A stretch of DNA of 64,000 bases, taken from Rhodocyclaceae bacterium. GTDB taxonomy: Bacteria > Pseudomonadota > Gammaproteobacteria > Burkholderiales > CAIKXV01. The notes under the pieces are model-generated. The model was not told the origin of the DNA, did not search any database, and saw only the letters and a program-made list of their open reading frames with translations. Where the stretch lies: positions 62,001-126,000 of the forward strand of contig JADCHX010000024.1 in assembly GCA_020248265.1 (NCBI GenBank), written 5' to 3'. Below, piece after piece: positions 28,080 to 37,007 of the stretch. The translations under genes were made by a program, and so were the position numbers. The first letter of the stretch is position 1. Each line of letters starts with the position of its first letter.

Positions 28080-29075
28080 ATGGATTTCACCGGCATCGCA
28101 TCGATCACCTACACGGCTGCAGACATGGCGGAGGCGAAACGCCTGTTCACCGACTGGGGATTGGCCAGGGTATCCGCGACGCGAACCCGGCTGGTGTTCG
28201 AGACGTCCGCCGGCAACCGCATCGAGGTGCGGGCGGAAGACACGCCCGGCCTGCCGCCCAGGCTCGAGGGCGGCTCTTCGTTCCGAGAGGTGGTGTTCGG
28301 CGTGGCGACCGCCGCCCGGCGCGATGCGATCGCCGCCGACCTGGCCCGAGACCGGGAAGTGACGCGCGATGCCGACGGCACCGTCCATTCCATCGACGAT
28401 CTGGGCATCCACATCGGCATCCGTGTCTGGAAGCCGCGCAAGCCGGCGACCCGGCCGGCCACGGTCTGGAACCGTCCGGAGGGCCGCGCACGGGTGGACC
28501 GCGAGGCCACCGCCTGTCGTGACGGCGCGCGCCCGTCGAAGGTCGGCCACATCGTCTTCGCGGTCACCGACGTCAAGTGCGCCGAGGCGTTCTACCGGGA
28601 TCGGCTCGGCTTCTGGCTGTCCGACCGCTATGTCGGCGGCGCCGGCGTGTTCCTGCGCTGGGCTAAACGCAGCGAGCACCACAACCTGTTCTTCATGAAG
28701 AGTCGCACCGGCAAGACCGATCTGCACCATGTCGCATTCGAGGTCGGCGACGTGCACGAGGTGTTCGGCGGCGGCCTGGCGTTCGCGCGGCAGGGCTGGA
28801 GCACCGAGATCGGGCCGGGCCGGCATCCGATCTCGTCGGCCTACTTCTGGTACTTCCGCAACCCGCTGGGCGGCGCGATCGAGTACTTCTGCGATCCGGA
28901 CTACGTGACCGAGCGCTGGAAGCCGCGCAACTTCCGCGTCAATCGCTTCAGCGAATGGCACCTCCCGGCGGGCATCCCGCTCAAGGCCGACGGCCATGTC
29001 CGGCCGTCGCTGGCGGCGGTGAAGGCGATCGAAGCTGCCGGCGGTGCCACCGCCAGGCCTGCGGTCCCGGACTGA
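28080..29075 (+). CDS. Two-domain VOC (glyoxalase/extradiol dioxygenase fold) protein
   Basis: 331 residues with two vicinal-oxygen-chelate modules, about 1-120 and 154-275. The second keeps the metal triad His157 in VGHIVFAV, His217 in LHHVAFEV and Glu268 in AIEYFCDP, as in extradiol ring-cleaving dioxygenases and 4-hydroxyphenylpyruvate-type enzymes. The first module lacks this set, the usual situation in two-domain extradiol enzymes. Ring cleavage or another Fe(II) or Zn reaction is possible. It is the first gene of a plus-strand operon with a hydrolase starting nine bases downstream. Confidence 0.87.
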   Translation: MDFTGIASITYTAADMAEAKRLFTDWGLARVSATRTRLVFETSAGNRIEVRAEDTPGLPPRLEGGSSFREVVFGVATAARRDAIAADLARDREVTRDADGTVHSIDDLGIHIGIRVWKPRKPATRPATVWNRPEGRARVDREATACRDGARPSKVGHIVFAVTDVKCAEAFYRDRLGFWLSDRYVGGAGVFLRWAKRSEHHNLFFMKSRTGKTDLHHVAFEVGDVHEVFGGGLAFARQGWSTEIGPGRHPISSAYFWYFRNPLGGAIEYFCDPDYVTERWKPRNFRVNRFSEWHLPAGIPLKADGHVRPSLAAVKAIEAAGGATARPAVPD

Positions 29076-29083
29076 GGTCGCAG

Positions 29084-29959
29084 ATGCCAGAGCAGTCCAT
29101 ACACTTCGATTCCGGCGGCCTGCGCCTGGCCGGCGTCGTGCGCACGCCCGACGTGCTCGGTTCCGGCGAGCGGCGTCCCGCCTTCCTGGTACTGCACGGC
29201 TTCGGCAGCCACAAGGGTGCCGGCAACGTGCTTGGCCCGTGCGCGGTGCTCGAATCGCTCGGCTACGTGACGCTGCGCTTCGACATGCGCGGCTGCGGCG
29301 AAAGCGAGGGCGTACGCGGCAACCTGATCTGCCTGGAGCAGGTCGAGGACACGCGCGCCGCGCTGACCTTCCTGGCCGGTCATCCAGGCGTGGACCCGGC
29401 GCGCATCGCGGTGGTCGGCTCCAGCTTCGGTGCGGCGGTCGCGGTCTACACCGCCGGCGTCGACGAGCGGGTCGCCGCAGTGATCTCCTCCGGCGGCTGG
29501 GGCCATGGCGAGATCAAGTTCCGCGGCCAGCATCCCGGCGACGAGGCCTGGGCGCGCTTCACCGCGATGCTGGCCGAAGGCCGCCGGCACCGCGAGCGCA
29601 CCGGCGAATCGTTGATGGTGCCGCGGATGGACATCGTGCCGGTCCGCCACGGACTCACGCGCGAGATCCTGCCGGGCTCGCTGCAGTCGTTCACCGCCGA
29701 GACGGCACAGAGCATGTTCGATTTCCGCGCGGAAGACGTGGTCGATCGGATCGCGCCACGGCCGCTGCTGCTGCTGCACAGTTCGTTCGACACGGTGACG
29801 CCGACCGAACAGTCGCTGCGCATGTTCGCGCGCGCCAAGTCGCCGGTCGACCTGCACCTGTTCGGCGATACCGACCATTTCATGCTGGCCGAAGGCAACC
29901 AGCGCGTATGGAACGTCGTGCGCGACTGGCTGGGCCGCTACTTTCCGGTGACCTCATGA
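29084..29959 (+). CDS. Alpha/beta hydrolase
   Basis: 291 residues. The nucleophile is Ser114 in VVGSSFGAAVA, the acid Asp236 in LLLHSSFDTVTP and the base His265 in GDTDHFML. LVLHGFGSHKGAG at 36-48 forms the oxyanion hole, with RFDMRGCGESEG following. No lid insertion or signal peptide is seen, so it is a soluble esterase, thioesterase or C-C hydrolase. After a VOC enzyme, a meta-cleavage-product hydrolase role is attractive but not shown. The stop overlaps the next gene's start as ATGA. Confidence 0.88.
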   Translation: MPEQSIHFDSGGLRLAGVVRTPDVLGSGERRPAFLVLHGFGSHKGAGNVLGPCAVLESLGYVTLRFDMRGCGESEGVRGNLICLEQVEDTRAALTFLAGHPGVDPARIAVVGSSFGAAVAVYTAGVDERVAAVISSGGWGHGEIKFRGQHPGDEAWARFTAMLAEGRRHRERTGESLMVPRMDIVPVRHGLTREILPGSLQSFTAETAQSMFDFRAEDVVDRIAPRPLLLLHSSFDTVTPTEQSLRMFARAKSPVDLHLFGDTDHFMLAEGNQRVWNVVRDWLGRYFPVTS

Positions 29960-30927
29960 AGATTGCAATCCTCGCGGCGACGTGCGCCTGCGTACTGCTG
30001 GTCGCGGCCGGCCAATCCACGCCACTGCACGCACAAGACTATCCGGTACGTCCGATCCGGATGATGGTGCCCAACCCGCCGGGCGGCGTCACCGACGTGC
30101 TGGTGCGGCTGGTGGCGCCCAGGATGAGCGAGGCGCTCGGCCAGCCGATCGTGATCGAGAACCTGCCCGGCGCCGGCGGCGTTCCAGGCACCAACCTGGC
30201 GGCGAAGGCGACGCCGGACGGCCATACGCTGGCGGCGGTGTTCGACAGCTTCGCCACCAACCCGTTCCTGTACAACAACGTCCAGTACGATCCGCTGAAG
30301 GATTTCGTGCCGATCTCGCTGATGGCGCGCCAGCCACAGGTGCTGGTGGTGAGTTCGAAGGTGCCGGTGAAGAGCGTGGCCGACCTGGCGCGCTTCGCGA
30401 AGGGCACAGGTGGCATGACCTTCGCCGTGCCGGGGCTGGCAACGTCCAGCCGCTTCTCCACCGAACTGCTGAAGACCACCTTCGGCATCGACATCACGAT
30501 CGTGCCCTACAAGGGCGGCGCCGCGGCCATCACCGACGTCATGGGCGGGCAGGTGCAGGCCATGATCGCGTCCATCGGACTGGTGCTGCCCCAGTTGCAG
30601 GGTGGCCGGCTTACCGCCCTCGCGGTGTCGTCATCGAAGCGCACGCCGCAGTTGCCCAACGTGCCGACGATCGCCGAGACCCATCCCGGTTTCGAGGCGC
30701 AGTCGTGGAGCGGCATGCTGGCGCCGGCGCGCACGCCGCGCCCGATCATCGAGCGCCTCAACAGCGTGCTGGTGAAGGCGCTGGCTGCGCCCGACGTCCG
30801 CGAGAAGATGGAAGCGCTGGGTACCGAACTGGTGGGCAGCACGCCGGCCCAGTTCGGCGACTGGCTGAAGGTCGAGACCACGCGCTGGGGCCGGATCATC
30901 CGCGAGCAGAAGATCACGCTGGAGTAG
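29956..30927 (+). CDS. Bug/TctC-family solute receptor 6
   Basis: 323 residues. A compact signal peptide (MKIAILAATCACVLLV, cleavage near LHAQ at 26) is followed by YPVRPIRMMVPN and the ligand loop PPGGVTD at 41-47. IVPYKG takes the place of HVPYKG. The ATG overlaps the hydrolase stop, so it is translationally coupled to that enzyme. It is the only receptor gene embedded inside a plus-strand catabolic operon, and the substrate is probably that of the VOC/hydrolase/aconitase-like enzymes around it. Confidence 0.9.
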   Translation: MKIAILAATCACVLLVAAGQSTPLHAQDYPVRPIRMMVPNPPGGVTDVLVRLVAPRMSEALGQPIVIENLPGAGGVPGTNLAAKATPDGHTLAAVFDSFATNPFLYNNVQYDPLKDFVPISLMARQPQVLVVSSKVPVKSVADLARFAKGTGGMTFAVPGLATSSRFSTELLKTTFGIDITIVPYKGGAAAITDVMGGQVQAMIASIGLVLPQLQGGRLTALAVSSSKRTPQLPNVPTIAETHPGFEAQSWSGMLAPARTPRPIIERLNSVLVKALAAPDVREKMEALGTELVGSTPAQFGDWLKVETTRWGRIIREQKITLE

Positions 30928-31015
30928 GTCGCCCGCGAACGCGACCGACCCGCGGCGGGCGATAATCGGCGTCCGACAGCGTCCTCTGGCGCAGCAACCT
31001 GAGCAGGAACCCAGC

Positions 31016-32299
31016 ATGCCGATGACCGCGGTAGAGAAAGTCCTGGCCTCGTGCAGTGGCCGCAGCGAGCTGCGCGCCGGCGACGTGGTGGAACCGCAGC
31101 CCGATTTCGTGATGATCCATGACGGCGTGGTGCTGTCGGCGAAACGCGAGCTCGACCAGCTGGGCATCGACCGGCTGGCGCAGCCGGAGCGCGTGATGAT
31201 CGTCACCGACCATGAGGTCATCTACCCGAACGCCCGCTCGGCCGAGCGCGGCGCCGCCAACCGCCGGGCCGCGAAGCAGTGGGGCGTAGGCCGCTTCTAC
31301 GATGTCGGCCAGGGCGGCCACGGCCACATCTTCCCGATGGAATCGGGACTGCTGCTGCCCGGCATGTTCTACTTCGACAACGATCGGCATTCGACCAATG
31401 CAGGTGCGATCGGCGCGTTCGGCTTCCGGATGGGGTCCGAGATCAGCCGGGTGCTGGCCACCGGCACCAACTGGGTGATGGTGCCGAAAACCATCCGCCT
31501 CGCGCTGACCGGACGCGCACGGCCGGGCGTGTTCGGCCGCGACATCGGCTTCGTGATCGCGAAGCACTTCCGTGAAGGCGGTAGCTGGGGCGTGAACCCG
31601 GATTATCGGGTGCTCGAATTCGCCGGCGACCTCGATCAGTTCGACCTCGCCCAGCGCACCGCGCTGTGCAGCTCCCCGACGGAGGTGCGCGCCTACGGCA
31701 CTTTCTTCCCCCCTTCGGCGGCCATCCTCGAGCGCGCGAAAGCGGTCGCGCAGCGTCCGTTCACCCCGGTGTACCCGGACGACAACGCGAACTACGAGGC
31801 CAGGCTGTCGCTCGACATCTCGTCGATCGAGCCGCAGGTCGCGCTGCCCGGCGGCGTGCACCGGGCGGTCGATGTCTCCGAAGTCGCCGGCACCGCGGTC
31901 GACCATGCGTTCATCGGCTCCTGTGGCTCGGGCCACTATGAAGACCTGCAGCTCGCCGCGCGTGCGCTCGCGGGCAAGCGTATCGCCCCGGGTGTCCGGA
32001 TGATGATTGCGCCGGGCAGCACAGGGTCGTCGCGCCGGATGCTCGACGACGGCCTGATGAAGGTCTTCATCGACGCCGGCGCGGTCATGCTGCCCGCGGG
32101 TTGCGGCGTGTGCAACGATGGCGTCATCGGCCCCGTCGATGGCGGCGAGGTCTCCATCTCCACGTTCGCCGGCAACAACAACGGCCGCATCGGCCCGAAG
32201 GACGCAAAGCTCTTCCTCGGCAATCCGGCGACGGTGGCCGCATCGGCGGTCGCCGGCCGTATAGTCGATCCACGCACGGTGATGGACTTCGTCCAGTGA
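31016..32299 (+). CDS. Aconitase-superfamily large subunit (LeuC-like, atypical active site)
   Basis: 427 residues aligned throughout with 3-isopropylmalate dehydratase large subunits: AEKVLA-type opening, GDVVEPQPDFVMIHD, and the three Fe-S Cys, Cys303 in IGSCGSG and Cys363/Cys366 in GCGVCND. The substrate loops depart from the family. The usual CTN-(G/S)-R is CGSGH, CGPC-type is CGVC, and the SNRNF segment reads FAGNN, so two substrate-binding Arg residues are missing. It likely dehydrates or isomerises a hydroxyacid other than isopropylmalate. The partner small subunit gene follows after 55 bases. Confidence 0.85.
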   Translation: MPMTAVEKVLASCSGRSELRAGDVVEPQPDFVMIHDGVVLSAKRELDQLGIDRLAQPERVMIVTDHEVIYPNARSAERGAANRRAAKQWGVGRFYDVGQGGHGHIFPMESGLLLPGMFYFDNDRHSTNAGAIGAFGFRMGSEISRVLATGTNWVMVPKTIRLALTGRARPGVFGRDIGFVIAKHFREGGSWGVNPDYRVLEFAGDLDQFDLAQRTALCSSPTEVRAYGTFFPPSAAILERAKAVAQRPFTPVYPDDNANYEARLSLDISSIEPQVALPGGVHRAVDVSEVAGTAVDHAFIGSCGSGHYEDLQLAARALAGKRIAPGVRMMIAPGSTGSSRRMLDDGLMKVFIDAGAVMLPAGCGVCNDGVIGPVDGGEVSISTFAGNNNGRIGPKDAKLFLGNPATVAASAVAGRIVDPRTVMDFVQ

Positions 32300-32354
32300 C
32301 TTCCCGGCATGCGGCCCGAAGCCTGATCGAACGAACCAACGGAGCGAAGCAGCC

Positions 32355-32927
32355 ATGAATGCCATCGGCAAACCCGACCCGGTGAAACGCCACGACTGGC
32401 GGTTGCGAGGACGCGCGTGGGTGCTCGGCCACGACATCCAGCACCAGGGCGGCGTCGTGCCCGGATGGATCGTGACCGGCCGGCACATGGATCCCGTCGA
32501 AATCATCCCGCACCTGTTCGAGGAGACGGATCCGGGTTTCCACTCGCGCTGCAGGCCTGGCGACATCGTCGTCGCCGGCCGCAGCTTCGGCATGGGCCCC
32601 AAGATGAATGGCTACATCGCGATGCAGGCGCTCGGCCTCGGGCTGGTATGCGAGTCGATGCCCTTCCTCGGCTACCGCGGTGCGATCGGTGCCGGATTGC
32701 GCGTGCTCACCGACTGCCAGGGCGCGACCGAGGAATGCGAGACCGGGGACGAGCTCGAGGTCGATTTCGACAGCGGCATGTTCATCAACCACACCCGGAG
32801 CACGCGACGAGAGTATCCGCCGCTGGCCGACAGCCTGAAAGAGATCGTCGCACTCGGCGGCAACACCGGCTGGCTGCAGCAGTGGTGGGCCGGGCAGCAG
32901 GCGGAACGCAGCGGCCGCGGCGGCTGA
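32355..32927 (+). CDS. Aconitase-superfamily small (swivel) subunit, LeuD-like, lacking the SSREH motif
   Basis: 190 residues, the size of LeuD. AWVLGHDIQHQGGVVPGWIV parallels the LeuD opening (dDIDTDqIiP) and IVVAGRSFGMG at 71-81 parallels GxNFGCG. Directly after this the catalytic Ser-Ser-Arg-Glu-His of aconitases is replaced by PKMNG. That Ser/Arg pair supplies the base and binds substrate in known members, so the chemistry is probably altered or supplied by other residues. It is encoded just after its LeuC-like partner in a plus-strand operon. Confidence 0.82.
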   Translation: MNAIGKPDPVKRHDWRLRGRAWVLGHDIQHQGGVVPGWIVTGRHMDPVEIIPHLFEETDPGFHSRCRPGDIVVAGRSFGMGPKMNGYIAMQALGLGLVCESMPFLGYRGAIGAGLRVLTDCQGATEECETGDELEVDFDSGMFINHTRSTRREYPPLADSLKEIVALGGNTGWLQQWWAGQQAERSGRGG

Positions 32928-32955
32928 GCCGCGAGCGCGCCGGGACCGGACCCAG

Positions 32956-33327
32956 ATGTTCCTGCTGTTCTTCCTGATGGTGGCTGCAGGCATGCTCAGC
33001 CTGCTCTGGATCTACTTCCCGATGATGGGGGGGCCCCCTCCCGATCCACGGCCTGCGTATCCCACGGCCGCGGTCGCCACCCGTGCGTCCCCGGAGGCGG
33101 CCGCCGTGCCGGACGCGTTGCCGCCGAGCGCGCCCGATGCGCCTGCGGGCGCGGAACCTGGCGCGGCCGCAGTGACGGGCGATCCGGCGCTCCCGCGCCC
33201 GGAAGACACGGTACCGCGCGCCGCGCCCGGCGGCGCAGGCAGCGCCTCCCCGGAACGGATCGACTTCGAAGACCTGCGCCGGCAACTCGAGCGCCTGCTG
33301 GGCGATACGCAGCCGCCAGGGCGATGA
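32956..33327 (+). CDS. Small membrane-anchored protein with Ala/Pro-rich tail
   Basis: 123 residues. The first 20 residues (MFLLFFLMVAAGMLSLLWIY) form one hydrophobic helix. The middle is a low-complexity Ala/Pro/Gly/Glu stretch to about residue 95, and the C-terminus ends in a short amphipathic helix (DFEDLRRQLERLLGD). It may be a single-pass inner membrane protein with a flexible linker. It begins 28 bases after the LeuD-like gene, but the composition suggests an independent hypothetical gene. No family is recognised. Confidence 0.55.
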   Translation: MFLLFFLMVAAGMLSLLWIYFPMMGGPPPDPRPAYPTAAVATRASPEAAAVPDALPPSAPDAPAGAEPGAAAVTGDPALPRPEDTVPRAAPGGAGSASPERIDFEDLRRQLERLLGDTQPPGR

Positions 33328-33369
33328 CTGCGGGCAGGTCGATGACTCCGGGCTCGAGCGCAGGCCGCT

Positions 33370-34404
33370 TCAGGCGACGGCAGAGCGCCGCGCCTGCTCG
33401 GCCCTGATCCCGCGCAACCGGATCACCGTCGCCCACCGCTGGAACTCGGCCTTCAGGTACGCGGAGAACTGCGCGGACGTGTCGCCGATCGGGTCGAAGC
33501 CGCTCGACGACAGGCGCTCGCGGATGGCAGGTTCAGTGACCACCCGCACGACGTCGGCGTTGTAGCGCATCACCAGGTCCTGCGGCACCCCTGCGGGGGC
33601 GACCAGCCCGTTCCAGTTCGCCGCCTCGTAGCCGGGCAGCGCCGACTCGGCCACCGTCGGCACCTCGGGCAACAGCGGCGAGCGTCGGCTGCTCGCGATG
33701 GCCAGCGGGCGCATGCGCCCGGAGCGAACGTGCTGCAGCACCGACGGCATGTTGCCCATCAGCAGCGAGATCTGCCCCGCGAGGAGATCCTGCACGGCGG
33801 GTGGCCCGCCCTTGTACGGCACGTGCACCAGGTCGAGATTCGCCATCGCGTTGAACAGTTCGAACGCGAGGTGGGACGCGCCACCGACACCGCTCGACCC
33901 GTAATGCATCTGCCCGGGGCGGCTGCGCACGAGCGCGATCAGTTCCTTGGTTGTCTTCACCGGCAGCGACGGATGCACGACCAGCACGTTGGCGGTTGCC
34001 GCCATGTTCACGATCGGCACGAAGTCGCGATCCCAGCGGTAGGGCAGCTTCTCGTGCAACGTCGCGTTGATCACATGCGCAGGCGTGACGGCGAGCAGCG
34101 TCGCGCCATCGGGCAGTGCCCGCGCGACGAACTCGGTCCCGATGATCTGCCCGGCGCCGGCGCGGTTCTCGACGATCACAGGCGTGCCCCAGATATCGGT
34201 GAGCCGTGAGGCGACGATGCGGGTCACCACGTCAGTGCCGCCGCCGGGCGCAAGCGCGACGATCACGCGGATCTGCTTTGCGGGCAGCGATGGAGCGCCC
34301 TGGGCAGACACGTGCGAAGGCAGCATCGGCATTGACAGCAGCGCCAGCGCGATGGGAACGACGGGCATGCGGTGAAACGGCGTGGTCGGTTTGCCGGCAT
34401 TCAT
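33370..34404 (-). CDS. Bug/TctC-family solute receptor 7
   Basis: 344 residues from the ATG at 34404, or 332 from the internal ATG at codon 13, which gives a more typical signal peptide ending HVSAQ. The ligand loop LAPGGGTD is at 51-58 and HVPYKG is present. The C-terminus is extended by RAEQARRSAVA. It stands alone on the minus strand, convergent with the small membrane protein gene and divergent from the flavin monooxygenase gene 226 bases away, with which it may share a substrate. Confidence 0.9.
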   Translation of the reverse strand: MNAGKPTTPFHRMPVVPIALALLSMPMLPSHVSAQGAPSLPAKQIRVIVALAPGGGTDVVTRIVASRLTDIWGTPVIVENRAGAGQIIGTEFVARALPDGATLLAVTPAHVINATLHEKLPYRWDRDFVPIVNMAATANVLVVHPSLPVKTTKELIALVRSRPGQMHYGSSGVGGASHLAFELFNAMANLDLVHVPYKGGPPAVQDLLAGQISLLMGNMPSVLQHVRSGRMRPLAIASSRRSPLLPEVPTVAESALPGYEAANWNGLVAPAGVPQDLVMRYNADVVRVVTEPAIRERLSSSGFDPIGDTSAQFSAYLKAEFQRWATVIRLRGIRAEQARRSAVA

Positions 34405-34630
34405 CCTGCACCATGCATCGGGTCGATCGGATCGCCAATGATGCCCGCGCCACGGGAATCCTGCGCGCGACCGGCGCGCACCGGCCCGGTGCATCGATGC
34501 ACCAGGGCGCACCCGCCGAACGACAGCCGGTGCGGCCCTGCCGTCGCGCGTCATCACTTGGTACGATGGAGGATCGATCTTCGATCGCGAGCGCCGACCG
34601 GCGACAGCGCGGCATGTACCGGAGAAGCAG

Positions 34631-35860
34631 ATGTCGAAACCTTCAGGAACGTCCGATCGCATCTACGTCGTGGGGGCCGGCCCGGTCGGAGCGGTGATGA
34701 CGCTGGCGCTGGCGAAGCGCGGCATTCCGGTGACGCTGATCGAGTCCAACCCCGGGCCGGTGGACGACCAGCGTGCGGCGACCGTGCATCCGCCGACCAT
34801 CGAGATGCTCGAGGCGCTCGGCATCGAGAAAGACGGCTGGGAAACCGGGCTGAAGTCGCCGCTGTTCCACTTCTGGGACCGCGTGACGGGAGAGCGCATC
34901 GCGGAGTTCGACCTGGGGCTGCTGAAGGACGAGGTGAGGTATCCGTTCTGCCTGCAGTGGGAACAGTACAAGCTCGCGCGCTCGGCCCTCGCCCACCTGC
35001 CCTCCGACGGCAGTGCCGAAGTGCTGTTCTCACACACGCTGACCGGGCTCGAACAGACGGCCGACGGCGTGACCCTCACGGTGGAAGTCGATGGCGAATC
35101 GCGCACGCTGCAGGGCGACTACGTGATCGGCACCGACGGCGGCCGCAGCACGGTACGCAAGCTGGCTGGCATCGCATTCGAGGGCTTCACCTGGGAAGAG
35201 CGCTTCCTGAAGATCGGCACTACCTTCGACTTCCTCGGCACCAGTGCCGGCTTCTGCACGCGCAACTACTTCTCCGACCCCGACGAGTGGCTCAACCTGT
35301 TCAAGGTGAAGGGCCCGGGCGAACCCGGCATCTGGCGCGGCATCTTCCCGGTGCCGGCCAGCGAGCCGGACGAAGTCGCCTTGAGCGACGAGCGCATCCA
35401 GGCGCGCTTCCAGAAGTTCTTCCCGCGCACCGGCGGCTACGACATCGCCTATGTCGGGTTGTACAAGGTCCACCAGCGGGTCGCCGAGACATTCAATCGG
35501 GGCCGCGTCCTGCTCGCCGGCGACAGCGCGCACGTGAACAACCCGATCGGCGGCATGGGCATGAACGGCGGCATCCACGACGCGATGAACCTCGCCGACA
35601 AGCTGGCCGCCATCCGCTTCGACGGCGCATCGCCCGACCTGCTCGACCGCTACACGCGGCAGCGGCGCAAGGCCCAGGTCGACTTCGTGCAGGCCCAGAC
35701 CATCCGCAACAAGAAGTCGCTCGAAGAGAGCGACCCGGTCAAGCGCCGGCAGAACCTGGACGAGATGCGGCGCACCTGCGAGGACATCGGACTGCACAAG
35801 GCCTTCCTGATGCGCGGCGCCCTGTTCGACAGCCTGAAGAGCGCCAACGCCGTGCAGTAA
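34631..35860 (+). CDS. FAD-dependent monooxygenase (PHBH/PheA fold)
   Basis: 409 residues of class A flavoprotein hydroxylases. The dinucleotide motif is VVGAGPVG at 13-20, the DG motif GTDGGRSTVR at 167-176 and the FAD-ribityl GD motif LLAGDSAHVNNPIGGMGMN at 294-312. These enzymes use NAD(P)H and oxygen to hydroxylate phenols or N-heterocycles in the cytosol. The nearby molybdenum hydroxylase, glyoxalase-fold protein and amidase suggest a ring-hydroxylation and opening pathway. AGAAG-type ribosome site upstream. It is convergent with the VOC gene at 35932, with a REP-like array between them. Confidence 0.9.
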   Translation: MSKPSGTSDRIYVVGAGPVGAVMTLALAKRGIPVTLIESNPGPVDDQRAATVHPPTIEMLEALGIEKDGWETGLKSPLFHFWDRVTGERIAEFDLGLLKDEVRYPFCLQWEQYKLARSALAHLPSDGSAEVLFSHTLTGLEQTADGVTLTVEVDGESRTLQGDYVIGTDGGRSTVRKLAGIAFEGFTWEERFLKIGTTFDFLGTSAGFCTRNYFSDPDEWLNLFKVKGPGEPGIWRGIFPVPASEPDEVALSDERIQARFQKFFPRTGGYDIAYVGLYKVHQRVAETFNRGRVLLAGDSAHVNNPIGGMGMNGGIHDAMNLADKLAAIRFDGASPDLLDRYTRQRRKAQVDFVQAQTIRNKKSLEESDPVKRRQNLDEMRRTCEDIGLHKAFLMRGALFDSLKSANAVQ

Positions 35861-35865
35861 AGACC

Positions 35866-35930
35866 GGGGTCTGACCCCACGGTCAGGCGCACGACGTCCG
35901 GGTCTGACCCCAGGGTCTGACCCGGATTTT
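35866..35930. repeat. REP-like GGGGTC-N-GACCCC array between convergent genes
   Basis: Units GGGGTCTGACCCC at 35866-35878, GGGTCTGACCCC at 35900-35911 and GGGTCTGACCC at 35914-35924 end in GGATTTT. They start six bases after the monooxygenase stop and end one base before the convergent VOC stop, mirroring the array at 6755. Confidence 0.78.
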
Positions 35931-35931
35931 C

Positions 35932-36417
35932 TCAGCCGACTTTTTCGGCGAGCCCGACGCGATCGGCGACCAGCCCTTCATGGCGCAGCTTCACGTGCAC
36001 ATCCTGGCCGGTGCCGTCCTTCGAAGCGCCACCCCAGCCGTGGGCGGTGGTGTCGATGATCACGCCATGCGGGTCGCGCACCTTCACTTCGTAGAAGATG
36101 TTGCTGAGCACCGGCACCTCGCCCATGTAGTACTTGCCACCGGCGGCCTCGACATCCTTGACGGTCTGCTCGACGTCGTCGACCCAGAAGCCGAAGTGGT
36201 GGATGCCGACATAGTCCTTGCCGCGCTCTTCACCGGCCGCTTCGTCCGACTTGTAGTTGAGCAGGGCCATGTTGATGAAGCCGTCGGTGAGGTACACGCC
36301 GCGCGCCAGCGACGAATCGGTCTCGCCGACCTTCTTCATGCCGAACGCCTGCATGTAGAACTGGGCTGCCTTCCACGGATCGGGAACGCTGAGGGCGATG
36401 TGACGGAGGCGGGACAT
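35932..36417 (-). CDS. Single-domain VOC (glyoxalase-fold) protein
   Basis: 161 residues forming one VOC module: [21 protein letters not shown] with His6, [11 protein letters not shown] with His74, and [11 protein letters not shown], where Asp122 falls at the usual Glu ligand position. Members include lactoylglutathione lyases, dioxygenases and epimerases, and the role here is unknown. It lies 110 bases after the last gene of the molybdenum hydroxylase operon on the same strand and could belong to it. AGGAGAACAG precedes the ATG. Confidence 0.85.
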   Translation of the reverse strand: MSRLRHIALSVPDPWKAAQFYMQAFGMKKVGETDSSLARGVYLTDGFINMALLNYKSDEAAGEERGKDYVGIHHFGFWVDDVEQTVKDVEAAGGKYYMGEVPVLSNIFYEVKVRDPHGVIIDTTAHGWGGASKDGTGQDVHVKLRHEGLVADRVGLAEKVG

Positions 36418-36527
36418 GGCTGTTCTCCTGTTCGTGGAAAGGTCGCGTACAGATCGAAAGACGTTATGGTCGCCCCAACGGCGCGTGGCGGCAAGCCGCG
36501 CCCAGGGACGCCGGGGCGCGGCTGCGC

Positions 36528-37007
36528 TCAGCTGTGCGCACAGGAGCGGATCGCGCGCACGATGCCGACATAGCCGGTGCAGCGGCACAGGTTGCCCGAC
36601 ATGTCGCGCCGGATCTCGTCCTCCCCCGCGCAGGGCTTGCGCTGGAGCAGGTCGACCGCGGACACCAGCATGCCGGGCGTGCAGTAGCCGCACTGCAGTG
36701 CATGCTCTGCATGGAAGGCTTCGCGCAGGCGCTCGACCAGCGAGCCGGACAGCCCCTCGACCGTAGTCACTGCGCGTCCGTCGCAGGCCACAGCCAGCGT
36801 GATGCAGGCACGCACCGGCTGGCCGTCGAGCAACACGGTGCATGCGCCGCAGACACCGTGCTCGCAGCCGGCGTGCGTGCCGGTGAGGTGCAGCGCGTCG
36901 CGCAGCAGGTCGCACAGTGACGTGCGCGCCTCGATACGGACCTGCCGTGCAGTGCCATTGACGGTGAGTTGCAGGTCGATCGCGGCTTCTGCTGGAGCAT
37001 CCATCAT
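36528..37007 (-). CDS. Molybdenum hydroxylase small subunit (2 x 2Fe-2S)
   Basis: 159 residues. The plant-type cluster Cys48, Cys53, Cys56 and Cys68 lies in [21 protein letters not shown]-type spacing. The second cluster is Cys106, Cys109, Cys141 and Cys143 (CGYC and CRC). It passes electrons from the Mo site to the flavin subunit in the xanthine dehydrogenase/CO dehydrogenase superfamily. The ATG overlaps the FAD-subunit stop as ATGA. It is the third gene in the L-M-S operon. The final eight residues are unusually Cys/His-containing (RSCAHS). Confidence 0.94.
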   Translation of the reverse strand: MMDAPAEAAIDLQLTVNGTARQVRIEARTSLCDLLRDALHLTGTHAGCEHGVCGACTVLLDGQPVRACITLAVACDGRAVTTVEGLSGSLVERLREAFHAEHALQCGYCTPGMLVSAVDLLQRKPCAGEDEIRRDMSGNLCRCTGYVGIVRAIRSCAHS

